Positions 20,336 through 29,050 of a stretch of DNA of 49,932 nt are shown in pieces (within the stretch, counting starts at the first letter, position 1; every line of letters begins with the position of its first letter). The stretch is taken from NCBI GenBank assembly GCA_947461205.1, contig CANHJG010000025.1:1-49932 (forward strand). The letters are read 5' to 3'. Made by a program: the position numbers and the translations under genes. Source of the DNA: Opitutia bacterium. Lineage in GTDB: Bacteria > Verrucomicrobiota > Verrucomicrobiia > Opitutales > Opitutaceae. The notes beneath the pieces are model-generated. The model was not told the DNA's origin, searched no databases, and saw nothing but the letters and a program-made list of their open reading frames with translations.

Positions 20336-20566
20336 ATGAAAATGTTCCTGACCATGAAAACCCGCCCGGTCCTCGCTGCCCTCTCCGTCGCCGCGCTCGT
20401 CGCGTTGGTGCTGTCGTCCGCCAGTTTTGAATTCACGACCTCGGCCCTGTTTGCCGCGAGTTTCGTTGCCATCGTCCTGCGCGATTATGGGCGCGCGGCC
20501 CGGCCGGTGTCGGTCGAAATCGCGGTGCCGGCCCGGCAGACCGAACGCCTCGGACTGGCGGCCTGA
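20336..20566 (+). CDS. small two-helix membrane protein, unknown
   Basis: A possible 76-residue protein, MKMFLTMKTRPVLAALSV onward, with two hydrophobic stretches (about 10-26 and 31-43: LAALSVAALVALVLSSA and ALFAASFVAIVLR) and a charged C-terminal tail. It sits alone between two convincing terminators (sdhB terminator and 20590-20624), which supports it as a separate short transcription unit. I do not recognise a family. The start could be the internal ATG at 20354 (MKTRPV). Confidence 0.55.
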   Translation: MKMFLTMKTRPVLAALSVAALVALVLSSASFEFTTSALFAASFVAIVLRDYGRAARPVSVEIAVPARQTERLGLAA

Positions 20567-20589
20567 TCCCCGCCGGTTCGCATGGGAGC

Positions 20590-20624
20590 AGCGGTCTTTA
20601 CGCTTTGCGTGGGACCGCTTTTTT
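20590..20624 (+). terminator. Rho-independent terminator after the small membrane protein gene
   Basis: AGCGGTC (20590-20596) pairs with GACCGCT (20613-20619), with a 16-nt loop, and is followed by TTTTT (20620-20624). It lies 24 bp after the stop codon of the small gene. Confidence 0.8.
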
Positions 20625-20705
20625 GCGCCGTCGCCGCGGCCGGTGCCCCGGGAGGGCGGGCGGACACCTCAGGCCACGTCCTGCAACCAGCAGACGCAAA
20701 CCCGC

Positions 20706-20719
20706 GGGCGGGGACGCCC
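20706..20719. repeat. GGRA-loop palindrome
   Basis: GGGCG-GGGA-CGCCC followed by GTGCCAC. It has the same design as 8431-8444 and 27402-27417: a G/C stem, a G-G-R-A loop and a trailing CCAC. The rest of 20625-20847 holds no gene I can support. Confidence 0.45.
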
Positions 20720-20847
20720 GTGCCACGCCGATCCAGAAGTCAAAGGACGTGGGGCTCCTCGCGGTCGTCTCTGGGTAGGGGAGGATCGCCGTAGCCGACC
20801 CGGCCAGCGGCAGCCGTGCCCAGCCCGGAACCCAGCCGACTTGGGTG

Positions 20848-21102
20848 TCAGAACACCGACAGCGCCTTGGCGCTTTCGACCACGACCCACGCCAAGCCGC
20901 CGGCGAGCGAGAGGCGGAAGAGGTTTTTCATGAGCTTCCGGCCGCGGAGGAGGGTGTCGTGAAAGTCGGGGTCGAGCTTCGTGCGGTTGCTTTGGCCGAT
21001 GAAACTGGCGAAACGCGGATCGCGAAACCGCCCGCGCGGATCGCGCCGCAGGCCGAGGCGGACGGCGGGACGATGGCAGAAGTGGAGCAACGCACGGAGC
21101 AC
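20848..21102 (-). CDS. small membrane-associated protein, unknown
   Basis: A possible 84-residue protein from GTG 21102 (LRALLHFCHRPAVRLGLRR at the start) to a TCA-complement stop at 20848. Its C-terminal third is amphipathic then hydrophobic (LMKNLFRLSLAGGLAWVVVE), ending AKALSVF. Composition is natural, unlike the Arg/Pro-rich alternative frames, and the segment is divergent from lysA with a 93-bp gap. The start codon is uncertain because no ATG lies in the right place. Nothing indicates its function. Confidence 0.45.
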   Translation of the reverse strand: MLRALLHFCHRPAVRLGLRRDPRGRFRDPRFASFIGQSNRTKLDPDFHDTLLRGRKLMKNLFRLSLAGGLAWVVVESAKALSVF

Positions 21103-21195
21103 AGGGGCATCCCGAAAATTTGGAGTCGTTTTTTCAAGGGGAAACTCGCTACGTTCGTGTCTTTCACGTCTTTTTTCGAACTCCCCCCTTCCACC

Positions 21196-22500
21196 ATGCA
21201 TCACTTCCAATACTCCGGCCCGACGCTGCACTGCGAATCCGTCGAACTTGCCGCCGTGGCCAAGCTCTACGGCACCCCGACCTACGTCTACAGTGCGGCG
21301 ACGATGGCGGACAACTACACGCGTCTCGCCCGCGGACTTGCCGGGCTGGACGTGCAGCTGTGTTTCGCGATGAAGGCCAACTCGAATATCGCGGTGCTGC
21401 GCCACTTCGCGAACCTCGGCGCGGGGTTCGACCTCGTGAGCGGGGGTGAAATCCGCCGCGTGCTCGCTGCCGGCGCCAACGTGCGCTCGAGCGTGTTCGC
21501 CGGGGTCGGCAAGTCCGAGGCAGAGATCCGGCTGGCGCTGGAAAATGGGATCTTTGCCTTCCATGTCGAGAGCGAGCCGGAGCTGGCGCGCATCAACCAT
21601 GTCGCCGGCACGCTGGGCGTGAAGGCGCCGATCGCGATCCGGATCAACCCGGACGTCGACGCACACACGCACGCCAAGATCACGACGGGCAAGAGCGGCA
21701 ACAAGTTTGGCATTCCGCTCAAGCACGCGGCGGCGGCCTACGAGGCGGCGGCGAAGTATCCGCACATCGCCATCAAGGGCGTGCAGATGCACATCGGTTC
21801 CCAGCTCACGTCAGTGGCGCCGTTCGTCGAGGCGGTGGAGAAGGTGGCGCCCTTTGCCGCCGAGCTGAAGGCGAAGTATGGGATCACCTACTTCTCCATT
21901 GGGGGCGGCATGGGCATCGTGTACAAGGACGCCCTGGCGAGCGGTGAGCAGGCGTGGTGGGACGCGCAACCGATCGAGCAGCGGCCGCTCACGCCGGAGA
22001 CCTACGGCGCCGCGCTCGTGCCGCTGCTCCAGCCCCTCGGCCTCAAGATTCTCCTCGAGCACGGTCGTTTCATGGTGGGCAATGCCGGCGTGCTCCTGTC
22101 GCGCGTCGAGCACCTGAAGCGCGGGGCGGGCAAGAATTTCCTGATCGTCGACGCCGCGATGAACGACCTCGTCCGGCCCGCGATGTATGACAGTTACCAT
22201 GAGATCGTCCCGTTGCACCGCGATTCGTCGCGCCGCGCGCTCGTGGCCGACATCGTCGGGCCGATTTGCGAGAGCGGCGACTGTTTCGCGAAGGACCGCC
22301 AGATCCAGGAGGTTGGCGAGGGCGAACTCGTGGCCTTCATGAGCGCGGGCGCCTACGGCTACTCGATGGCGAACCGCTACAACACGCGGCCCATGGCCGC
22401 GGAGGTGCTCGTGAAGGGCAGTACGTTCGAGCTGATCAATGCGCGGGAGACTTTCGAGCAGATGATCGCGGGCGAGAAAATCCCGGCGTTTCTGAAATAA
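21196..22500 (+). CDS. lysA: diaminopimelate decarboxylase
   Basis: A 434-residue PLP enzyme of fold type III that converts meso-diaminopimelate to lysine, the last step of lysine synthesis. The PLP lysine is K60 in CFAMKANSN. Further family motifs are FDLVSGGEIRR (near 77-87), GVQMHIGSQL (the HIGSQ motif), YFSIGGGMGIVY for phosphate binding, the substrate Arg region, and ESGDCFAKDR, whose Cys comes from the partner subunit's active site. The end AYGYSMANRYNTRPMAAEVL is also typical. The start MHHFQYSGPTLHCE gives the usual length (about 420); a 117-codon upstream extension has no homology-like features. Confidence 0.95.
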   Translation: MHHFQYSGPTLHCESVELAAVAKLYGTPTYVYSAATMADNYTRLARGLAGLDVQLCFAMKANSNIAVLRHFANLGAGFDLVSGGEIRRVLAAGANVRSSVFAGVGKSEAEIRLALENGIFAFHVESEPELARINHVAGTLGVKAPIAIRINPDVDAHTHAKITTGKSGNKFGIPLKHAAAAYEAAAKYPHIAIKGVQMHIGSQLTSVAPFVEAVEKVAPFAAELKAKYGITYFSIGGGMGIVYKDALASGEQAWWDAQPIEQRPLTPETYGAALVPLLQPLGLKILLEHGRFMVGNAGVLLSRVEHLKRGAGKNFLIVDAAMNDLVRPAMYDSYHEIVPLHRDSSRRALVADIVGPICESGDCFAKDRQIQEVGEGELVAFMSAGAYGYSMANRYNTRPMAAEVLVKGSTFELINARETFEQMIAGEKIPAFLK

Positions 22501-22580
22501 CCCGGAATGACGCTTCGTCCGGTTTTCGGCCCCACCGCTTTTTCCGTGTCTTCCGCGGATTCCGCGGGCAAACAGCTCCC

Positions 22581-23579
22581 ATGAATTTTGTCGTCGTCGG
22601 GGCCGGAGCGTGGGGCACGGCGTTTGCGCTGCACGTGGCGCGCGCCGGGCACCGGGTGGTGCTGGCGCCCCGGCGGGCCGAGCAGGCGGCGGCCCTGGCG
22701 GTCTCGCGGGAGAACACGGATTATCTCCCGGGGATCCCGCTACCGGCGGCAGTCACCGTGAGTGCGGATTTGCCGGCGGTGCTGGCGGACGCCGACGTCG
22801 TGGTGTTGGCGTGTCCGACGCAGGCCCTGCGGCAGACGTGTGCGCGGGTGCGCGCGGCCCTGCCGGCGGAGCCGCGGGTGAACATCGTGGTGAGCCTCGC
22901 GAAGGGGCTCGAACTCGGGACCCATTTGCGGCCGTCGGAAGTGATCGCGGAGACGCTGCGGGGGCTGCCGGTGGGATCGCTGACGGGGCCGACCAACGCG
23001 GCGGAAGTGGCGCGTGGTCTCCCGGCCGCGATGGTGCTGGCGGTCGCCGGGGCGTTGCCGGCGGTGGGCGCATTGCAGGCGGCGATCAGCGGACCGACGC
23101 TGCGGGTTTACACGAGTGGCGATTTGGCGGGCGTGGAGTATGGCGGGTGCCTGAAAAATATTTACGCGATCGCGGCCGGTTGCGCGGCGGGGCTCGGGCT
23201 CGGTGACAATGCCAAGGCGGCGCTGCTGACGCGGGCGCTGGCCGAGATGGTGCGGGTGGGCACGGCGTTGGGCGCGAAGGCGGAAACGTTTTACGGACTC
23301 AGCGGCTTCGGCGACCTCGTCGCGACGTGTCACGGCGGGTGGAGCCGTAACCGCGAATTTGGCGTCAAGCTCGGGGAGGGTGCGACGGTCGCGTCGCTGT
23401 TGGACCACCGGAAGACCGTGGTCGAAGGGCACAAGACGACGGAGTCGTTTGCGGAATTGTGTGCGGCGAAAGGAATCGATGCGCCGATCCTCGGCGAGGT
23501 GTACGCGATTCTGTTCGGCGGCAAACAACCCGCGGCGGCGCTGGCGGCGTTGATGTCGCGCGGACTCAAACGTGAGTAG
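22581..23579 (+). CDS. gpsA: glycerol-3-phosphate dehydrogenase [NAD(P)+]
   Basis: A 332-residue enzyme that reduces dihydroxyacetone phosphate to sn-glycerol-3-phosphate for phospholipid synthesis. The N-terminal dinucleotide motif is VVVGAGAWGTAFALHVARAGH (start at residue 3). The family SLAKGLE, GPTNAAEVA (usually GPSHAEEV) and the catalytic YGGCLKNIYAIAAG (Lys in CLKN) follow. LSGFGDLVATCHGGWSRNREFG near 245-266 is the conserved substrate-binding stretch. Length matches GpsA (330-340). The gene lies 80 bp after lysA and 27 bp before aat, so a lysA-gpsA-aat transcript is possible. Confidence 0.95.
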   Translation: MNFVVVGAGAWGTAFALHVARAGHRVVLAPRRAEQAAALAVSRENTDYLPGIPLPAAVTVSADLPAVLADADVVVLACPTQALRQTCARVRAALPAEPRVNIVVSLAKGLELGTHLRPSEVIAETLRGLPVGSLTGPTNAAEVARGLPAAMVLAVAGALPAVGALQAAISGPTLRVYTSGDLAGVEYGGCLKNIYAIAAGCAAGLGLGDNAKAALLTRALAEMVRVGTALGAKAETFYGLSGFGDLVATCHGGWSRNREFGVKLGEGATVASLLDHRKTVVEGHKTTESFAELCAAKGIDAPILGEVYAILFGGKQPAAALAALMSRGLKRE

Positions 23580-23606
23580 GCGGGCGCGGGGCGCGGACGT
23601 GGAGCC

Positions 23607-24290
23607 ATGGAGCCGACGCTGACGTTTCCCGACGGGGAAAAACTGGGGCGTGGCCCGGAGACGGTGGCGTGGACGGCTGCGGCGGCGTTGACGGTGGCGA
23701 ATCTGCGCGAAGCGTATCGGCGGGGGATTTTTCCGTGGCCGGGGCGGCCGAGGGATCCGATCCCGTGGTGCTGTCCGCGGCGCCGGGCGGGGTTATGGTT
23801 CGCGGAGCTCACGCCGGGTCGGACGCTGGAAAAAACGGCGCGGAAGCCGGGCTGGAGTTATTCGATCGACCGGGCGTTTCCGGAGGTGATTGCGGCGTGC
23901 GCGGCGGCTCCGCGGCCGGGGCAGGAGGGAACGTGGATCAGTCCGGCGGTGGTGAACGCCTACACCGCGCTGCACCGGGCCGGTTGGGCGCACAGCGTCG
24001 AAGTGTGGCGCGACGGCGAGCTGGTCGGCGGACTTTACGGGGTCGATGCGGGCGGTTTTTTCGGTGGCGAGAGCATGTTTCACCGGGTCGACAACGCGTC
24101 GAAGCTCGCGATCTGTTATCTCGCGCGCCATCTGAGCGAGCGCGGGCAGACGTGGATGGACATCCAGCAACTCACGCCGCACCTGGAACGCCTCGGGGCC
24201 CGCGAAGTGACGCGGGCGACGTTCCTCGCCCAGCTCGCGGAGGAATTGGCGAGGGGGCGAAAACTATTTCCGGCGGTGTCGTCCGAGTGA
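23607..24290 (+). CDS. aat: leucyl/phenylalanyl-tRNA--protein transferase
   Basis: A 227-residue enzyme that adds Leu or Phe to proteins with N-terminal Arg/Lys, marking them for ClpS/ClpAP degradation (N-degron pathway). Family motifs are AYRRGIFPWP (about 38-47), PIPWCCPRRRAGL, GTWISPAVVNAYTALHRAGWAHSVE, GELVGGLYGV, GGFFGGESMFHRVDNASK and DIQQLTPHLERLGA. The length is near E. coli Aat (234). clpS and clpA are not in the window. Confidence 0.95.
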   Translation: MEPTLTFPDGEKLGRGPETVAWTAAAALTVANLREAYRRGIFPWPGRPRDPIPWCCPRRRAGLWFAELTPGRTLEKTARKPGWSYSIDRAFPEVIAACAAAPRPGQEGTWISPAVVNAYTALHRAGWAHSVEVWRDGELVGGLYGVDAGGFFGGESMFHRVDNASKLAICYLARHLSERGQTWMDIQQLTPHLERLGAREVTRATFLAQLAEELARGRKLFPAVSSE

Positions 24291-24297
24291 GCGAAGC

Positions 24298-26100
24298 TCA
24301 GTGGCCGGCGCCGGCCTGTTGCTCCTGGATATACTCCTGCTTGAGGCCGAGTTTCTCGGGGGCGTGGAGGACGAGCATCTTCATGCGGATGTCGGCGGGG
24401 ACCTGGGCAGCGGTCGCTTTGGACACGACCACCATCAGCGTGATGGCGAGCGGGACGGTCCAGATTGCGGGCTGTTCGCAGAGGATGCGCAGGAGGGGGT
24501 GCTGGGCCCAGAAGCCGTTGAGCGGGGCGAAGCCGGCGAACACTTGGCCCATCGGGCCCTTGTCGAGCGCAAGCGTGCCGAGGTTCGTGAGCGCGGCGGC
24601 GCCGAGGGCGCAAAGGCCGCCGGTGAGCATGCCGGTGGCGGCGCCCTTCATCGTCATGCCGCGCCACCACACGCTCATGAAGAGCAGGGGGAAATAACTC
24701 GCGGCGGCGATGGCGAAGGCCTGGCCGACCATAAAGTTGATTTCGAGCGGCTCGACGAAACAGCCGAGCGTGACGGCGACGCCCCCGATCAGCACCGCCG
24801 CGACTTTGAAGGCTGCCATGCGTTCGGCGGGGCGGGACTGGGGCCGCAGCATCCGGCCGTAAACGTCGTGGGCGAGCGCGCCGGTCATCGAAACGAGGAG
24901 GCCGCTGAAGGTGCTCATGAAGGCGGCGAACGCACCGGCGCAGGTGATGCCGCTGAGGATCGAGCCGACGACCCCGTATTTCGCGCTGATGAGGGTGGGC
25001 AGTTCGAGGACGATCTTATCCGTGCCCTTGGCGCCGACGCCGCTGTAAAGTTCCGGCAGGAGATTGCGGCCGATGACGCCGAAGACGGGCGGGAAGACAT
25101 AGAAGACGCCGATGAGAATCATCACCCACATGGTGGTTTTTTTCGCGGCGACGCCATCGGGGTTGGTGTAGAAGCGCACGAGGATGTGCGGAAGTCCGGC
25201 GGTGCCGCAGACGAGCGCGATGATCAGCGAGTAGGTGTAGAGGAGGGAGTAGGGCTTCTGGTGCTCGGCCAGGAACGCGGGCCGCTGTTCGGCGGGGAGC
25301 GCGTTGGCGGCGGCGGTAACGGCTTTGGTGGTGAGCGGGCCGAAGGGGGCGATCCACGCGGTGTCCTTCGGGGCTTTTTCGACGAGCGGTTTGCGTTCGA
25401 CGGAGGAGACGGCCGGGGCGGTTTCGCCGGGGGCGAGGTTGGCGCCGATCTGGGTGTTGTAGAATCCGACGACGGCCATGAGCACGAAGATGGGCACGGA
25501 AATGGCGAAGAGTTTGATCCAATACTGCACGGCCTGCACGAGGGTGATGCCCTTCATGCCGCCGAGGGCGACGTTGAGCGTGATGACCGCGCCCACGACC
25601 ACGACGCCGACCCAGTAGGGGAGGCCGGGGAAGATATAGGCGAGCGTCACGCCGGCACCCTTCATCTGCGGCATCGTGTAGAAAAAGCCGATGAAGAGGA
25701 CGAAGCAGACGGCGATTTTGCGGAAGAGCGGCGAGTCAAACCGGCCCTCGGCGAAATCGGGGATGGTGTAGGCGCCGAAGCGGCGCAGCGGCCCCGCGAT
25801 GAAGAGCAGCAAAAAGAGATAGCCGCAGGCGTAGCAGACCGGATACCACAAGGCGTCGTAGCCCGACGACATCACCATCCCGGCGACGCCCATGAAGGAG
25901 GCGGCGGAGAGGTATTCGCCGGAGATGGCGGAGGCGTTCCAGCCGACGGAGACGGAGCGGCCGGCGACGAAGAAGTCGCTGGCGGTCTTGGAGGTTTTGG
26001 CGGAGCGGAAACCCATCCAGAGGGTGACCGCGACGGTGAGGAAGGAGAAGCCGAAGATCCAGGGATCGACGCCGCCGAGGAGAGCGAGGGGGGTGATCAT
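24298..26100 (-). CDS. actP: sodium/solute symporter, ActP-type acetate permease
   Basis: A 600-residue secondary transporter of the SSS family with about 13 hydrophobic segments. The N-terminal part TASDFFVAGRSVSVGWNA and the region GEYLSAASFMGVAGMVMSSG are classic for ActP/cation-acetate symporters. A central hydrophilic insert lies at about 225-275. The partner DUF485 gene sits immediately upstream (4 bp between genes), the usual yjcH-actP arrangement. It is longer than E. coli ActP (549), as in the VC_2705-type subgroup. Substrate is inferred as acetate or another short carboxylate. It is convergent with aat, only 7 bp apart. Confidence 0.9.
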   Translation of the reverse strand: MITPLALLGGVDPWIFGFSFLTVAVTLWMGFRSAKTSKTASDFFVAGRSVSVGWNASAISGEYLSAASFMGVAGMVMSSGYDALWYPVCYACGYLFLLLFIAGPLRRFGAYTIPDFAEGRFDSPLFRKIAVCFVLFIGFFYTMPQMKGAGVTLAYIFPGLPYWVGVVVVGAVITLNVALGGMKGITLVQAVQYWIKLFAISVPIFVLMAVVGFYNTQIGANLAPGETAPAVSSVERKPLVEKAPKDTAWIAPFGPLTTKAVTAAANALPAEQRPAFLAEHQKPYSLLYTYSLIIALVCGTAGLPHILVRFYTNPDGVAAKKTTMWVMILIGVFYVFPPVFGVIGRNLLPELYSGVGAKGTDKIVLELPTLISAKYGVVGSILSGITCAGAFAAFMSTFSGLLVSMTGALAHDVYGRMLRPQSRPAERMAAFKVAAVLIGGVAVTLGCFVEPLEINFMVGQAFAIAAASYFPLLFMSVWWRGMTMKGAATGMLTGGLCALGAAALTNLGTLALDKGPMGQVFAGFAPLNGFWAQHPLLRILCEQPAIWTVPLAITLMVVVSKATAAQVPADIRMKMLVLHAPEKLGLKQEYIQEQQAGAGH

Positions 26101-26103
26101 GGC

Positions 26104-26406
26104 TTAGCGGCGCGCGTCGTTAACTTCGTCTTCTTCGAGGCGCAGAGAGCGCTTGATGAAGAGATAGGAGATGATCCAGACGAACGGGAAGAAGAGGACG
26201 CCCAAAATCAGCCAGCTCAGGGTGAAGCCGGCGACGCGGGTCGCCATAAAGGCGGGCGCGAAATAGTTGAGGAGCGGCATACCGAGGAGGGCGACGAGGA
26301 ACGTCGCGGCGCAGGCGATGGAGAGACTGAGCTGTCGGCGCATCAGCAAGCGGAGAAACGACTCGCTGTGCACGACGTCGTCGTGGGCGGGGGTGGGGGA
26401 GGACAT
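26104..26406 (-). CDS. DUF485 membrane protein (YjcH-like), partner of the symporter
   Basis: A 100-residue protein with two membrane helices (about 29-50 and 60-83), containing LMRRQLSLSIACAATFLVAL and FTLSWLILGVLFFPFVWIIS. This matches the DUF485 family, almost always found directly upstream of ActP-type symporters as here. It may be an accessory subunit. The promoter should lie in 26407-26541, shared with the divergent secreted-protein gene. Confidence 0.9.
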   Translation of the reverse strand: MSSPTPAHDDVVHSESFLRLLMRRQLSLSIACAATFLVALLGMPLLNYFAPAFMATRVAGFTLSWLILGVLFFPFVWIISYLFIKRSLRLEEDEVNDARR

Positions 26407-26541
26407 GCGAGGCGCAACTTGGCGGTCCAGCTGCGGCGCGGCAAAGGGTTTTTTCGTCCGAGACTCTGAAACTGAATTGTCACACGGCGAACCGGCATTG
26501 CGGCTCGTCGGCTGCGTCCCAATCCGCCAAGACCATGAAGC

Positions 26542-27402
26542 ATGAAATTACCGCTGTTTTTTCTGGTGCTGGGGGCGACGATGTGGGCCGGCGAACCCGT
26601 CATGACGCCGCCGGTCGGACAGCTCACGACGCCGGGTTGGCGTTACGAGGAGTTGCGGCGTTTCAAGGCGCCTGAGGCGGGGCAGGGGGTGGCGGTGGAC
26701 CGCGAATTTTTCTACGCCATCAACAACCACACCCTCGGCAAGTATCGCAAGACGACCGGCGAGCGGGTCGCTGGTTGGGAGGGTGGCGCGGGCGGAGAGA
26801 TCGTCCACCTCAACGCGGGCTTTGTGCGCGAAGGGCGGATTTTTGGCGTGCATTCGAATTATCCCGGTGTGCCGATGCTGAGCTCGTTGGAATTCTTCGA
26901 CACCGCGACGCTGCAGCACGTGGGTTCGCACAGTTTCGGACGCATGGACGGATCGTTCACGTGGCTCGACCGCGCGCCGGCGACGGCGACCGGGGCCGCA
27001 GCGGGGCGGTGGATCGCGTGTTTTGTGCACTATGGGAATCGCGCGGCAGAGCCGAACCGGGACGCGGCGTGGACGCAGATCATTGCGATGGACGATGAGT
27101 GGCGGCGGACAGGGGGGTGGGCGTTGCCGGCGGAGCTGATCGCGCGCTTTGGCGGGCGCGGTTACAGCGCCTCGGGCGGCGCGTTCGGGCCGGGTGGGTT
27201 TCTCTACCTCACAGGCCACGACAACACGGAGCTTTATGTCGTGACGTGGCCGAAAGCGGGTTCGGTGATGAAGTGGGTCGCGACGGTGCCGTTTCCCTCG
27301 GAGGGCCAGGCGTTTTGCTGGGACCCGCACGAGCCGGGCGTGCTGTATTCGGTGCTGAAGCGGACGAAGGAAGTGATCGTCGGACGCGTGACACGGCCGT
27401 AG
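26542..27402 (+). CDS. secreted beta-propeller-like protein, unknown function
   Basis: A 286-residue exported protein with signal peptide MKLPLFFLVLGATMWAG (cleavage near 16-18). The mature part is rich in Gly, Trp and aromatic residues with repeated strands such as VAVDREFFYAINNHTLGKYR, FDTATLQHVGSHSFGRMDGS and FLYLTGHDNTELYVVTWPKA. That pattern suggests a beta-propeller. No catalytic residues can be assigned. It is divergent from the DUF485/actP pair. A palindrome begins at its stop codon. Confidence 0.75.
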   Translation: MKLPLFFLVLGATMWAGEPVMTPPVGQLTTPGWRYEELRRFKAPEAGQGVAVDREFFYAINNHTLGKYRKTTGERVAGWEGGAGGEIVHLNAGFVREGRIFGVHSNYPGVPMLSSLEFFDTATLQHVGSHSFGRMDGSFTWLDRAPATATGAAAGRWIACFVHYGNRAAEPNRDAAWTQIIAMDDEWRRTGGWALPAELIARFGGRGYSASGGAFGPGGFLYLTGHDNTELYVVTWPKAGSVMKWVATVPFPSEGQAFCWDPHEPGVLYSVLKRTKEVIVGRVTRP

Positions 27403-27417
27403 GGCGGAAATCCGCCC
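27402..27417. repeat. GGRA-type palindrome at a stop codon
   Basis: GGGCGGA-AA-TCCGCCC, a 7-bp perfect stem followed by CCAC. It begins at the last base of the secreted-protein stop codon (TAG 27400-27402). It belongs by design to the group at 8431 and 20706, and could act as a weak terminator. Confidence 0.45.
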
Positions 27418-27504
27418 CACTGAAGGGGGGATTCACACCATCAACGGGTGGATTCGTCCCATGGGGGTTGGCCGGGGGGCGGATGGCGGGCTGGCTCTCG
27501 GCTC

Positions 27505-28182
27505 GTGAATCCCCCGCGTTGCTCTTTCCGTCCTGCCGCTGAAATTTCCGCCAACGCCGAGGCTTCGGAGGCCCAAGCGAAGGCCGAGTTGATCGATCTC
27601 GTGCTGCGCGCGCAACGCGACGACATGGCGGCGCAGTCGGAATTGGTGCGCCGTTACACGGTGCGGATCTCGGCGTTGGTGCGGCCGATCCTTTTCCAAC
27701 CGAGCAGTGTCGAGGATGTCGTCCAGATGGTGTTCATCAAAATGGTGCGGCGACTGACGCTGTTGCGGGATCCAGCGGTCTTTGAGTCGTGGTTGTTTCG
27801 GTTGGCGCGGAATTCCGCGGTGGATTTTCTGCGTCGTCGGCGCTGCCGGCCGATGATGGTGTCGGCCGACATCGAGTTTGAGCGGGCGCCGGATACGAGC
27901 AGCGAGCGACCGGTGGCGGAGATCATGGAAGCGCTCTCGATCGCGTTGACGCACCTCAGCCCGAAAGACCGGAACCTCGTGACGATGATTGTCGAGGGGA
28001 ACAGCTACCGCACCGTCGCGGCCCGCGAAGGACTGACCGTGGGCGCGGTGAAAGTGCGGTTGAACCGTGTGCGGCCGTTTTTGCGCCTGAGCGTGGGTGA
28101 GGCCGTGGGCGTGCGTATCGGTGCGCCAACGGGCGGCAAGTGGCGGCAGCCGTCACGCACGCGCATGGCGGTGGCGGCGTAG
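27505..28182 (+). CDS. RNA polymerase sigma factor, ECF-like
   Basis: A 225-residue sigma-70 family protein if it starts at GTG 27505. Region 2 is visible at about 50-120 (AQRDDMAAQSELVRRYTVRI; PSSVEDVVQMVFIKM; DPAVFESWLFRLARNSAVDF). Region 4 (about 145-200) ends in the helix-turn-helix YRTVAAREGLTVGAVKVRLN. There is no region 1.1 or 3, as in ECF factors. No anti-sigma gene is adjacent; the neighbours are a secreted protein and a convergent LytTR regulator. An ATG at 27448 gives a longer N-terminus with low-complexity Gly/Ser, which is less likely. The C-terminal tail after region 4 (about 30 residues) is basic and unique. Confidence 0.87.
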   Translation: MNPPRCSFRPAAEISANAEASEAQAKAELIDLVLRAQRDDMAAQSELVRRYTVRISALVRPILFQPSSVEDVVQMVFIKMVRRLTLLRDPAVFESWLFRLARNSAVDFLRRRRCRPMMVSADIEFERAPDTSSERPVAEIMEALSIALTHLSPKDRNLVTMIVEGNSYRTVAAREGLTVGAVKVRLNRVRPFLRLSVGEAVGVRIGAPTGGKWRQPSRTRMAVAA

Positions 28183-28200
28183 GCGTGCGCGAGCGAACAG

Positions 28201-28217
28201 CCCGGCCAGCGGCCGGG
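28201..28217. repeat. perfect palindrome between convergent genes
   Basis: CCCGGCC-AGC-GGCCGGG (7-bp stem, 3-nt loop) followed by CCTACAAC, between the sigma factor and LytTR genes, which converge. It may be a bidirectional terminator or another dispersed palindrome. Confidence 0.45.
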
Positions 28218-28267
28218 CCTACAACGGAAGGTCTACCACGGACGACAGGCGAGGGTGAGCCGCGCCC

Positions 28268-29050
28268 CTACGCGAATTTCAGGCGCTCTTGGAGCTCGCG
28301 GACGCCGCGGGTGAGGGGGATGCGGGCGCCGGTGGTAAGGACGACGACGTGTTCGTCGTTGAATGCGGGCTCCACTTCGCGGACGCGGTCGAGGCGGGCG
28401 AGGGCGGAGCGGTTCATGCGGAAAAATTCCTTGGGCGAGACCTGCGCTTCGACGGCGGCGAGGGTTTCACGGAGGACAAAATTCTCTTTGCCGGCGTGCA
28501 TCACGACGTAGTTGCCGGAGGCTTCGATCCAGTCGATGTCGGTGACTTTCACAAAGCGCGTGCGGTCGCGGTCGCGCACGGAAAAGCGGGTGACGTGCGC
28601 AGGCGCGGCGTCGGGGGAGGGGCCGCCGGCCTGACGCGATTCCAGCAGGGCAAGCAGGCGGGCGGTGGCGTCGTCGGTAGAAGTTTTTTTCGCGAGCTGC
28701 TCGCGCGCGCGCACGAGCGCCGCGCGCAGACGGGCGGGCTTGAAGGGCTTGAGGAGATAGTCGAGGGCGTGGACCTCGAAGGCGTTGACGGCGTGTTCGT
28801 CGAAGGCGGTGACGAAGATCACGACGGCGGGTTTTTTTCCCAGTTCGCGAAGGACGGCGAGGCCGGTCAGCTCGGGCATTTGGACGTCGATGAAAAGAAT
28901 ATCCGGCAGGCGCTGACGCAGGGAAGCGAGGGCGGAGCGTCCGTCGGCGCATTCACCGATGACTTCGATGTCGGGTTCGGTGGCGAGCAGCGTGCGGATA
29001 CGCTCACGCGCGAGCGGCTCATCGTCGACGATCAGGGCGGTGAGCTTCAT
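28268..29050 (-). CDS. LytTR-family response regulator
   Basis: A 260-residue regulator of the AlgR/LytR type. Residues 1-115 are a receiver with D9/D10, phospho-acceptor D55 (ILFIDVQMPE) and a Lys in LLKPFKPARL. Residues about 155-260 are a LytTR DNA-binding domain (VKVTDIDWIEASGNYVVMH; FFRMNRSALARLDRV; VVLTTGARIPLTRG). It overlaps the histidine kinase gene by 4 bp (ATGA), so the two are translationally coupled and almost certainly a cognate pair. Target genes are not evident. Confidence 0.95.
   Translation of the reverse strand: MKLTALIVDDEPLARERIRTLLATEPDIEVIGECADGRSALASLRQRLPDILFIDVQMPELTGLAVLRELGKKPAVVIFVTAFDEHAVNAFEVHALDYLLKPFKPARLRAALVRAREQLAKKTSTDDATARLLALLESRQAGGPSPDAAPAHVTRFSVRDRDRTRFVKVTDIDWIEASGNYVVMHAGKENFVLRETLAAVEAQVSPKEFFRMNRSALARLDRVREVEPAFNDEHVVVLTTGARIPLTRGVRELQERLKFA

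Noticed and set aside
24301-26469. 722-codon plus-strand frame opposite actP/DUF485
   Set aside because: Gly/Glu/Asp/His low-complexity reading, antisense to two well-identified genes.
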